Source of the DNA: Bog-756 sp963778165
Lineage (GTDB): Bacteria > Actinomycetota > Acidimicrobiia > Acidimicrobiales > RAAP-2
DNA length: 64,000 bases
Reading direction: 5' to 3'
NCBI GenBank assembly: GCA_963778165.1
Contig: CAVZTE010000007.1
Span: forward strand, 62,001 to 126,000
Shown: positions 8,866 through 17,052 of the stretch, one piece after another
How the letters are laid out: each line of letters starts with the position of its first letter
Numbering within the stretch: the first letter of the stretch is position 1
The notes under the pieces: generated by a model
Databases searched by the model: none
Told to the model about the DNA's origin: nothing
The model's input: the letters and a program-made list of their open reading frames with translations, nothing else
Made by a program: the position numbers and the translations under genes

Positions 8866-10338
8866 GTGCTCGGGCGTCGTCGAAACCGAAACAAATCTGC
8901 TCCCCAGGACGAGCCGACTTCCGACATCCAATCGGAGATCGAGAGCACTGGCGCTGTGAAGTTGGAAGCCAGTCCCCCGCCTCCCCCGCCTCCCGCACCG
9001 GCTGCGCCAACTCCTGTGGAACCCTCGACCGCACGGGTCCCGGAGGGGTTTGCCGCCATCAGGAGGCCGACCCCCATCAAGAAGACCAGCTCCGACGTCG
9101 CCACCGCCCACGCCGAGTTGGATAGCGTCCTACCCCCCTCGGGTAAACGGAATCTCGACAGGGTTCCGCGGTCTGGAGCCGTGACGCCCGAAGCGACAGC
9201 GGTGGCAGCCGTTCAACAACCGGTGGCTACCCCGGCGCCACCTCAATCGACTGTCCCCCCCACACCTCAATCCCCCAACCGGACGCCACCAGAAGCTTCA
9301 CCCTCGTCGCCTGTGACCACCGAGCCAGCTCCCGAGCCCCGTCCTAAACCCACGGCATCAGACGTCGTGGCTCCGTCCGATCAAGGCAAGCCTGATGAGA
9401 CTGTCACCGCGGTTGTTGCCTCCCCTCCGGTTGTGGCGGATTCTGCCGAAGAGATGGTGAACACCGCGCCGGCCTCGCCGGCCAAAGCCGAGTCAACCGA
9501 CGCCGTCGATCCCACCGGCGACAGCGCGGCCAAGTCCACCGAGGTGACCGTGCAGTCGGCGTCGGCGAATCCCCTGCCCCGGGTACTGGCCGTAGCCAAT
9601 CAGAAAGGTGGCGTAGGTAAGACCACCACGTCGGTCAACCTCGGGGCGGCTCTAGCCGAACTGGGCTTTCGTGTGCTGGTGATCGACCTCGACCCTCAAG
9701 GAAACGCCACCACGGGCCTGGGTGTCGATGCCCGGCACTTCGAGCTGTCCATGTATGACGTTCTGATGCGGGACGCCTCCCTCGAGGACTGTGTCGAGCC
9801 CACCAGTATGAAGAACCTCTTTGTGGCCCCGGCCACCATCGCCTTGGCCGGGGCGGAGATCGAGCTGGTCCCGGCCTTCAGCCGGGAGCTCAAACTGAAG
9901 AAGTCCATCGAGTCGGTCATCGGGGAGTTCGACTACGTCCTGATCGACTGCCCACCGTCGCTCGGATTGATCACCGTCAACGCCCTGGCCGCTGCTGACG
10001 AGGTCCTGGTCCCCATCCAGTGCGAGTACTACGCACTCGAGGGCCTGAGCCAGTTGATGCGGAACGTCCATCTGGTGGCCTCGAACCTCAACCCCAAGTT
10101 GGATATCTCCACCATCGTCCTGACCATGTACGACGCCCGAACCAAGTTGGCCGATCAGGTGGCCAATGAGGTGCGCCAGCATTTCGGCGCCAAGGTGTGC
10201 CGGAGCGTCATCCCGCGGACCGTGAGGCTCTCCGAGGCCCCGTCCTTCGGGCAACCCATTACGGCGTTCGATCCTTCGTCGTGTGGGGCCATCGCCTATC
10301 GGGAACTAGCCAAGGAGGTCAGCGGTGGCACGTCGTAG
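8866..10338 (+). CDS. parA: Chromosome partitioning ATPase ParA with long N-terminal extension
   Basis: ParA is a deviant-Walker ATPase that moves ParB-parS complexes. The C-terminal ~250 residues are a complete ParA: RVLAVANQKGGVGKTTTSVN (Walker A lysines near residues 247-253), VIDLDPQGNAT, YVLIDCPPSLGLIT and PRTVRLSEAPSFG. They are preceded by about 235 residues rich in Pro, Ala, Thr, Ser and Val, including an eight-residue run of prolines, with no known domain. The frame is open throughout, which supports its being translated, but the true start is uncertain: GTG 8866 is the first possible, and several GTGs follow. The 3' end overlaps parB by 14 nt. Confidence 0.93.
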   Translation: MLGRRRNRNKSAPQDEPTSDIQSEIESTGAVKLEASPPPPPPPAPAAPTPVEPSTARVPEGFAAIRRPTPIKKTSSDVATAHAELDSVLPPSGKRNLDRVPRSGAVTPEATAVAAVQQPVATPAPPQSTVPPTPQSPNRTPPEASPSSPVTTEPAPEPRPKPTASDVVAPSDQGKPDETVTAVVASPPVVADSAEEMVNTAPASPAKAESTDAVDPTGDSAAKSTEVTVQSASANPLPRVLAVANQKGGVGKTTTSVNLGAALAELGFRVLVIDLDPQGNATTGLGVDARHFELSMYDVLMRDASLEDCVEPTSMKNLFVAPATIALAGAEIELVPAFSRELKLKKSIESVIGEFDYVLIDCPPSLGLITVNALAAADEVLVPIQCEYYALEGLSQLMRNVHLVASNLNPKLDISTIVLTMYDARTKLADQVANEVRQHFGAKVCRSVIPRTVRLSEAPSFGQPITAFDPSSCGAIAYRELAKEVSGGTS

Positions 10339-11296
10339 CGGGCTGGGAAAGGGCCTGAGCGCCCTCATACCCAACGAGGTGATGGGCGATCGATCGTCGG
10401 CGCTACGGGAGGTACCCATCGGCAGCATCAAGCCCAACCCCCGCCAGCCCCGGGTCAATTTCGACGAAGACACCATGAGCTCCCTGGCGGCCTCGATCAA
10501 GGAGTTGGGCATCCTTCAGCCGGTGTTGGTCCGACAGATCGGGGGAGAGGCGGCCGACGACTTCGAGCTCATCGCCGGCGAGCGAAGGTGGAGGGCGGCC
10601 AGGCGGGCCGGGCTCCAGTCGATCCCGGTGCTGGTGCAGACCTCGGACGAGACCCGCAGCCTCGAGCAGGCCCTGGTCGAGAACCTGCACCGACAGGACC
10701 TCAACGTCCTGGAAGAAGCCGCCGCCTACCAGCAGCTGATCGAAGAGTTCGGCTACACCCACGATCAAGTGGCCACCCGGGTCGGCAAGAGCCGCACAGC
10801 GGTCACCAACATCCTTCGCCTTCTTCAGCTCCCGGCCGGGGCGCAGCGGTTGTTGGCTGAGGGTCAGATCACCCCGGGACACGCCCGTGCCCTGCTGGGC
10901 ACACCGGATCGGGGGTTCCAAGAGGCCCTGGCCAAATCGATCGTCTCCGACAACCTGACCGTCCGGGCCATCGAGGACATGGTGCGAGAGCACGGCGAGA
11001 AGCAGTCACCGCCTCCCGAAGCGCCGCCGGGGGTACCGGCGGAGCGCCAGCCGGTCGCCGTGCCGCGACTCGACGACCAGGAAGAGGACCGCCCGCCACC
11101 CGCTTCGGGCCCTCGTCGACTGCCTCCTCCCGGAATTCTGGAGCTCGAGGAGCTACTTTCCGGCCATCTGAACACCAGAGTGAAGGTCGACCTCACGTCG
11201 AAGCGTGGAAAGGTCATTGTGGAGTTCGCCACCCTCGAGGATCTGGAGCGAATCTACAAGCTGATGGTGGGAAACGCACAGCCCAGCGCCGTCTGA
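10325..11296 (+). CDS. parB: Chromosome partitioning protein ParB
   Basis: ParB is a CTP-dependent clamp that loads at parS and spreads. The 323-residue protein has the N-terminal ParA-interacting segment (SGLGKGLSALIPNE), the CTPase/ParB-N domain with ELIAGERRWRAARRAG (the GERRxRA motif) and NLHRQDLNVLEEAAAY, and the helix-turn-helix region (TRVGKSRTAVTNILRLLQLP). A proline-rich linker leads to the C-terminal dimerisation domain (TRVKVDLTSKRGKVIVEF). GTG 10325 overlaps parA, so the pair is translationally coupled. The cognate parS sites lie upstream of parA. Confidence 0.96.
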   Translation: MARRSGLGKGLSALIPNEVMGDRSSALREVPIGSIKPNPRQPRVNFDEDTMSSLAASIKELGILQPVLVRQIGGEAADDFELIAGERRWRAARRAGLQSIPVLVQTSDETRSLEQALVENLHRQDLNVLEEAAAYQQLIEEFGYTHDQVATRVGKSRTAVTNILRLLQLPAGAQRLLAEGQITPGHARALLGTPDRGFQEALAKSIVSDNLTVRAIEDMVREHGEKQSPPPEAPPGVPAERQPVAVPRLDDQEEDRPPPASGPRRLPPPGILELEELLSGHLNTRVKVDLTSKRGKVIVEFATLEDLERIYKLMVGNAQPSAV

Positions 11297-11391
11297 TACT
11301 CACTCAGAGTGGTTAGTGGTTGACATAAAGGGATATCAGGGCTGATCGCAGCACTTTCAGTGAGAAATCGCCCTCAATCGGTGGTAGAGCG

Positions 11392-11424
11392 TTATCCACA
11401 ACCTGTGCATGAGGTTGTGGATTT
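11392..11424. promoter_or_regulatory. Inverted repeat with a perfect DnaA box between parB and cwlM
   Basis: An 11-bp perfect inverted repeat, ATCCACAACCT (11394-11404) and AGGTTGTGGAT (11412-11422), is separated by 7 nt. The left arm contains the perfect DnaA box TTATCCACA (11392-11400); the right arm contains an inverted box-like TGTGGATTT (11416-11424). It lies between convergent parB and cwlM, so it could act as a bidirectional terminator (no T tract is seen), as a DnaA-binding site, or as both. Confidence 0.6.
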
Positions 11425-11472
11425 CAACCGGGCCATCACCTGAGGGAAAGCTCCACAGTGGTGGATCGCCGG

Positions 11473-12519
11473 TCAATCCCAGGCGCTTCCCACCCACTCG
11501 GACAGAGCGGCCACGATGGCCCGTACAACGCCGGTGGCCTGCTCCACCACGACAGAGGCCGGGCCCAACTCGATGATCACGGCCGGCATCCGGGTCTCCC
11601 GCAGCAGGGGGAGGGACATCCCCTGGCTCCCTCCGTCGGCCAGGTCCAGGGCCGGGACCAGCGAACCCTGCAGCAGCTCGGCCAATCGCCGCCCCCCGGG
11701 CGAGGAGTAGCGGTAGCCCGAGTAGTAGGCGGTGGTACAGCGCCGGATGGCCGAGTCCAGCCGCAGGCCGATATAGACCTCGGCTCCCCCGGCGTTGACC
11801 TCGGAGGCCTGGACCGATCCGTCCGGGTGGTGGTGGGTGGTCACGATGGCACCCTGGTTGACCAGGAGCCGACGAAGGGCGGCCAGTGTGGAGTGAAGCC
11901 CGCCCTCTTCGCCGATGGCCACCCGGCGGTCGGCCAGCGTGCGGGGTGCGGCCCGCAGGCGCTCACGGTCGCGGACCGAGGCCACCAGTTCGGTGTCGTC
12001 GTGGCGCGTGCCGAACCGGAGCAGCTGGGCCACGGTCGAGGCGCCGGCGATACCGTCCACCGGCAGCCCGGCGTTGCGCTGGAACTCCCCCAGGGCCGCC
12101 GAGGTCAGATCGCCGAAGATCCCGTCGACCCGACCGGAGTCGAATCCCAGGGCGCTCAACCGCTGCTGCAGTTCGGCCACGTCGTCGCCCCGCAGCATGG
12201 GACTCCGCCGGTACAGGAAGCGGTCACCGAGTGTGCGACCGGCCTCGACCAGCGCCGCCCAGGTCTGGGGTCCGCACATTCCGTCGACCCGGAGGCCACG
12301 GCGGTACTGGAACGCTTCCACCGCAGCCCGGGTGCCGTCGCGGTAGGAGCCCTGACGGTCCACCGCGGTCGAAAAACCAAGGCGTTCCAACCGTTGTTGG
12401 ACGTCCGCCACCGCCGGGCCTACGTCACCAACCTTGAGTCGGACCTCGTGACCCTGGCTCACGCCCCACCCCGGGCCACCGTCCACGGTGTCCAGAGGTC
12501 TCGGTCGCCAGCTGCGCAT
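11473..12519 (-). CDS. cwlM: CwlM-like protein: two peptidoglycan-binding domains and a degenerate amidase
   Basis: The 348-residue protein has two PG_binding_1 repeats (about residues 33-92 and 108-168: DVQQRLERLGF and ELQQRLSALGF, each with VDG..G). An Amidase_3-like C-terminus follows from about 195. The usual DPGHGG zinc motif is absent, and the position of the second ligand reads VYIGLRLDS rather than a SIHAN-type sequence; only the late IIELGPAS segment with its glutamate resembles an active enzyme. In Mycobacterium, CwlM (next to trxC and parB, as here) is a non-enzymatic regulator of MurA. I infer a similar regulatory role. GTG 12462 is an alternative start. Confidence 0.82.
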   Translation of the reverse strand: MRSWRPRPLDTVDGGPGWGVSQGHEVRLKVGDVGPAVADVQQRLERLGFSTAVDRQGSYRDGTRAAVEAFQYRRGLRVDGMCGPQTWAALVEAGRTLGDRFLYRRSPMLRGDDVAELQQRLSALGFDSGRVDGIFGDLTSAALGEFQRNAGLPVDGIAGASTVAQLLRFGTRHDDTELVASVRDRERLRAAPRTLADRRVAIGEEGGLHSTLAALRRLLVNQGAIVTTHHHPDGSVQASEVNAGGAEVYIGLRLDSAIRRCTTAYYSGYRYSSPGGRRLAELLQGSLVPALDLADGGSQGMSLPLLRETRMPAVIIELGPASVVVEQATGVVRAIVAALSEWVGSAWD

Positions 12520-12526
12520 ACGTGGC

Positions 12527-12853
12527 CTACAGGTGAGCGGCGATCTCCTGGAGCAGCTGACCCTTGCCCTTGGCCCCTACGATCCTGGCTGCCGGCTCCC
12601 CGTCCTTGAAGAGGATGAGGGTCGGAATGCTCATCACGTCGAACCTGCGGGTGATGTCGAGGTTGTCGTCGATGTTGAGCTTGGCCACTTCGAGCTTGCC
12701 CGCCTGCTCGGAGGCGATCTCCTCCAGCACCGGGGCGATCATCTTGCACGGGCCGCACCATTCGGCCCAGAAGTCCACCAACACCGGCACGTCCGAGGAC
12801 TTGACATGCTCATCAAAGCTAGCGTCGCTCAGGGTTGTGATCTTCTCACTCAT
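12527..12853 (-). CDS. trxA: Thioredoxin
   Basis: This 108-residue thioredoxin is a general disulfide reductant. The active site WCGPC sits in DFWAEWCGPCKMIAP, and the conserved cis-proline occurs in MSIPTLILFKDG. Length and fold pattern are standard. It is transcribed after trxB with a 58-bp gap and before cwlM with a 7-bp gap, which fits an operon of thioredoxin reductase, thioredoxin and CwlM. Confidence 0.97.
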   Translation of the reverse strand: MSEKITTLSDASFDEHVKSSDVPVLVDFWAEWCGPCKMIAPVLEEIASEQAGKLEVAKLNIDDNLDITRRFDVMSIPTLILFKDGEPAARIVGAKGKGQLLQEIAAHL

Positions 12854-12911
12854 GTTGGTCGTTCCTCCTGCCCGTCGTGCGGGCGGTGCCAGTGGCCCTC
12901 AATGGCACACG

Positions 12912-13938
12912 CTACGTCAACAGCTCACGGTGACCGGGGCATTCCCGGGGCCGGATGGCCGGTCGGTTCAACGACCGGCGGCGGCCTCGGTCCTCGAGCC
13001 AGCGCTCGACATCGATGGCCGCCATGCACCCCGAGCCGGCCGCGGTGATGGCCTGGCGGTAGTGGTGGTCCTGGACGTCCCCGCAGGCGAAGACCCCGTC
13101 CACGTTGGTGCGGGTGCCCCCGAAGGTGCGCACGTATCCGTTGTCCTCCAGTTCGATCTGGCCTTTGAACAGCGAGGTGTTGGGCTCGTGCCCGATGGCC
13201 ACGAACAGCCCGGAAAGCTCGATGACCGACTCCTCTTCGCTGATGTTGTCCCGCACCTTCACCCCGGTGACCTTGGTGTCACCGAGCACGTCGATGACCG
13301 AGGCGTTCCAGCGGAAGGTGATCTTGGGGTTGGCGAAGGCCCGCTGCTGCATGACCTTGGAGGCCCGTAGCTCGCCGCGCCGGTGGATGACGGTGACCTC
13401 ATTGGCGAACCGGGTGAGGAAGAGGGCCTCTTCGAGGGCGGAGTCGCCACCGCCGACCACGGCGATCTCCTTGTCCCTGAAGAAGAACCCGTCGCAGGTG
13501 GCGCAGGTCGAGACCCCGTAGCCGAGCAGTCGCTCCTCGTTGGGCAGATTGAGCATCAGTGCCCGGGCCCCGGTGGAGATGATCAGGGCTTCGGCCGCGT
13601 AGGTCGGCTCGGCGGCGTCGGGGTCGCCGACCCACACCCCGAAGGGCCGGTGGGACAGGTCGACCCGCGACACCTTGTCGGTCACGTACTCCGCGCCGAA
13701 CCGGGCCGCCTGCTCCCGGAAGGTCTGCATGAGCTCGGGTCCCATGATGCCGTCGACGAACCCGGGGTAGTTCTCCACCTCGGTGGTGAGCATCAGCTGC
13801 CCACCGGGCTGATCGCTGGTGGAGGACGGCTCGCCCTCGATGACCAGCGGCGACAGCTGGGCCCGTGGACGAGTAGATGGCTGCGGTGAGCCCGGCGGGC
13901 CCGGAACCGATGATCACCACTTGGCGGGACTCAGTCAT
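12912..13938 (-). CDS. trxB: Thioredoxin reductase (+1 frameshift near the N-terminus)
   Basis: This NADPH-dependent FAD enzyme reduces thioredoxin. From ATG 13938 the first ~25 codons give the FAD-binding start MTESRQVVIIGSGPAGLTAA. The remainder lies in a second frame: EVENYPGF, the redox-active CATC in VSTCATCDGFFF, the NADPH-binding IAVVGGGDSALEEALFL and VFACGDVQDHHYRQA. The span is 3n+1; dropping one G of the GGG complementary to 13862-13864 joins the frames (SSTAQLSPLVIEG). An ATGA overlap couples it to the upstream membrane-protein gene. The C-terminal ~25 residues are Arg/Pro-rich. Confidence 0.93.
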
Positions 13939-14291
13939 GCCGGGCTCTCGGACTCGGCGGACTTCTGGGTCCGCTGGCTCCAGGCCGCCAGGCCGGCCAC
14001 CACGAAGACAGCCCCGACCACCAGGTCCGACAGCCACACCCGGCCATCGAAGGCGTAGACGGTGAGGAGCCGGATCAGGGCGATGGACACCAGCACCACG
14101 GTGACCACCGTGGCGGCGAACACGATGATGCCGAACACCACCGCCCGGGTGACCAGCGTGAGTGGGCGGACGGTCTTGTCCCGAAGGAGCTCGACCACCG
14201 TGTCGACCAGGTCGGCGCCGCGAACGGGCAGGTCGTTCATCATGCCGGCGCCGGGCAATCGGTTCGGCGGCGTCGAAGGCTGGGGATCCAT
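13935..14291 (-). CDS. Small membrane protein, two predicted TM helices
   Basis: A 118-residue protein of unknown function. The first ~40 residues are soluble (LVDTVVELLRDKT). A long hydrophobic segment (about 43-75, VVFGIIVFAATVVTVVLVSI) and a second one (about 85-105, LVVGAVFVVAGLAAW) suggest two membrane helices, and the C-terminus is short and polar (RTQKSAESESPA). Its stop overlaps the trxB start (ATGA), so it is translationally coupled to the thioredoxin system. The first part resembles small actinobacterial phage-holin-like membrane proteins only in general layout. Methionine 17 is an alternative start. Confidence 0.7.
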   Translation of the reverse strand: MDPQPSTPPNRLPGAGMMNDLPVRGADLVDTVVELLRDKTVRPLTLVTRAVVFGIIVFAATVVTVVLVSIALIRLLTVYAFDGRVWLSDLVVGAVFVVAGLAAWSQRTQKSAESESPA

Positions 14292-14413
14292 GGCCTGAGG
14301 ATAGCCGGAGACCCTGCCTGGCCTGCCGGTACGGGAGCGTCATCACGACGCCTGCCTCGCCCGCGGGCGGCCGGCCCGCTCGAGACCGCGGTCAGGCGCC
14401 AGTCAGGCCGGTG

Positions 14414-15257
14414 TCAGTCGACGGTGATGAGGCACAAGCCGATGGTGCCCGGTCCGGTGTGGGTCCCGACCACCGGGCCCAGGTCCACCACCACCAGGGG
14501 GTGCTCGGTCGGCACGTCCTTGACCATGGCCACGAACACCTCGATGTCCTCGGCAGCGCCATTGCACACCGCCAACCGGCTGATCGGTGGCGAGCCGACG
14601 GCCTTGTCGGCCAGGTACCGCAGCGACCGGCTACGGGTCCGCTGCTTGGACTCCTCCTCCACCTTGCCGTCCACCAGGGACACCACCGGCTTGATGGACA
14701 GGAGCGATCCCAACAGGGCCCGGGCCCCACCGATGCGGCCCCCCTTCTCGAGGTGCTCGAGCGTGTCCAGCACCCCGAACACCTGGCTCCGCGGGATGAG
14801 CTGTTCCACCCGCTCCACCAGTTCGTCGAGGGTCGCCCCGGCCTCGGCCCGCTCGGCGGCGTCCAGGACCATGAGGCCGAGGCCCATGGTCAACGAGCGC
14901 GAGTCGATGGTGCGGACGGGGATCTGGTCGCCGACGGCCTTGGCCGCGGCCACCGCTGCTTGATAGGTCGCCGACACCTCGCTGGAGAGGTTGATGCAGA
15001 GCACACCGTCGTACCCGTCGGCCTGCGCCGCCAGGAAGGCCTCCTGGAAGGCGCCGGGAGAGGGCGCCGACGTTTCGGGGAGCACGCTCGCTGGCCGCGC
15101 ACCTCGACCAGAACTCTCCGGTCGTGAGGGTGGAGCCGTCGACGAACTCCTCGGACCCGAACCGGATGGACAGTGGGACCACCGTCAGGTTCCTCGCCGC
15201 GGCCAGTTCCGCTGAAAGATCACATGCACTGTCGGTTACCACCCGTATCCGGGCCAT
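14414..15257 (-). CDS. DegV family fatty-acid-binding protein (+1 frameshift)
   Basis: DegV proteins bind a fatty acid; the best-known act with fatty acid kinase. From ATG 15257 (GGAG six bases upstream) the product begins MARIRVVTDSACDLS with VVPLSIRFGSEEFVDG. After about 55 codons the frame changes to LPETSAPSPGAFQEAF, GYDGVLCINLSSEVSATYQ, a TIDSRSLTMGLG segment and LEKGGRIGGARALLG, all DegV hallmarks. The span is 3n+1, so one extra base is present near 15087-15100. The gene occupies the place where mycobacteria carry sigM/rsmA between trxB and murJ. No fatty acid kinase gene is seen nearby. Confidence 0.88.
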
Positions 15258-15317
15258 CGGCTTCTCCTCGCCCCCCGACTGCTCGACCACCGGATCGCCA
15301 GGAGTTGGCGCTGAGGC

Positions 15318-17052
15318 TCATCGGCGGCGTGGTCGTCGAGTCTGCCATGGAACGAACCCCCGGTCGGGGTAACCCGCCCCTCTGGCGACCCACCCGCTCC
15401 AGGGAGGCCGGCTCCTCGGGTGCGCGGGCGGTGGCCGTCCCTCGGCAGTCCGCCGTTCGGAGCGTTGGGCCAGTACCGCCGCGGTGGCCACGTAGGCGCC
15501 GAGGCCCACCACCACGGCCAGCACCACCCGGGCCAGCAGCCCGAATCCGGACGGCGCCGCCGAGACGTTGAGGGCCAGGACCGTGGCCACCCCCATGACC
15601 GCCGACGCCGCCAGGACCCGTTTGACCGGGATGGTCAGCTCCGGTCCACCCAGGCCGCCGACCCGCTGGCGGATCACCCACAGGGCCAACAGGGCGGCCA
15701 GGGAGTAGGCGATGGAGAGTGACAGGGCCAGGCCCCGGACTCCGAGGGGCCCGACCAGCGCCACCCCGAAGATGATGTTGAGGCCGTTCTCCACCAGGTA
15801 GAGCCGGAACGCCGTCTTGGTGTCCTGCATGGCCTGGAGCACCCGCACCATGTAGAGGAAGGTGCAGAAGCCCGGTAGGCCCAGGGCGAACATGGCCAAC
15901 GCCCTGCCGGCGGCGCCGGCTTCGTTGGTGGTCTCGGCGCCGTGGGCAGCAACAGAGTCGACCAGCGGCTGGGCCAGCAGCACCATGCCCACGGCCGAGG
16001 GGATGATGATGGCCAGGATCCCGCGCAGGCCGAAGGCCATCCGGTGCTGGAAGGCGGCCAGGTCCCCGCGGGCCCACCGGGCCGACAGCGACGGGGTCAC
16101 CGCGCTCATCACCGACACCGCCACGATGCCGTAGGGAAGCTGGAAGAACCGGTAGGCGTAGGTATAGGCCGACACCGCCCCTGGCACCTTGACCCCGTCG
16201 GCCAGGGCCAGGACCACCACCAGCGCCACCTGGTTGGCCACCACCCAGCCGAAGGTCCAGCCGGCCAACCGGGTGATGGTCCGCATGGCCTCGTGGGCCG
16301 GACGCCACAGGAACCGGACGTGGAGGTTGGCCCGCACCAGGGACGGGATCAGCAACGCGGCCTGGACCACCACCCCGAGGGTGGTGCCGAACCGCCAACA
16401 GGACCAGGCCCGTGTGGTGGGCGTCCAGGGCGGCCAGGGAGGGGTGGGGGACGAGAGCGTGGAACCACAGCAGCACCACGATCACCACCAGGTTGTTGGC
16501 GATGGGCACGAACATGGGGGCGGCGAACTTGCCCCGGGTGTTCAACAGCGCAGTGAACAGGGCGATGAGGCCGTAGCAGGTCAACTGGGGTACGAACCAG
16601 CGCAGGAAGAACACCGCCACCTGGCGCTGGTCGGCCACGTCGTGGTTGTGGTTGGTCACGGTGTAGAGGTCGATGATCTGGGGGGTCAGGATGAAGAAGG
16701 CCACGGTGGCCGCCAGCAGCACCACCACGGTCACCGTGACCACCGCCGAAATGGCCTCCCAGGCCTCGTCGGCCCGCCTGGTGGTGAGCCGGCCGACGAA
16801 GACCGGCACGAAGGTGGCCGACAGCACCCCGCCGATGACGATGTCGGTGACGATGTTGGGGGTGGTGTTGGCCAGGTTGTAGGCGTCGGCGAAGCCCCCG
16901 CCGCCCAGCGCCACGGTGAGGGCGAACACGCTGGCCAGGCCGGTGACCCTCGAAATCGTGGTGCCGACGGCCATCCCCGCGGTGGCACCGGCCAGGCGCC
17001 GCCGACCGCCGCCGGGTGCGGCCGGGAGGCCGTCCACTTCGGTCTCGGTCAC
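15318..17052 (-). CDS. murJ: Lipid II flippase MurJ/MviN (+1 frameshift)
   Basis: MurJ is a MOP-superfamily membrane protein that flips lipid II for peptidoglycan synthesis. The N-terminal part includes MAVGTTISRVTGLASVFAL and NTTPNIVTDIVIGGVLSATF. The second part contains ANQVALVVVLALADG, AYRFFQLPYGIVAVSVMSA and VRVLQAMQDTKTAF, with many membrane helices in each. The frames meet around 16385-16400. Dropping one G gives LLAFGTTLGVVVQAALLIPS, a sensible MurJ segment, and the span is 3n+1. GTG 17052 overlaps the stop of the upstream DUF6049 gene (GTGA). MurJ next to a DUF6049 protein is the mycobacterial Rv3909-Rv3910 arrangement. Confidence 0.92.
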
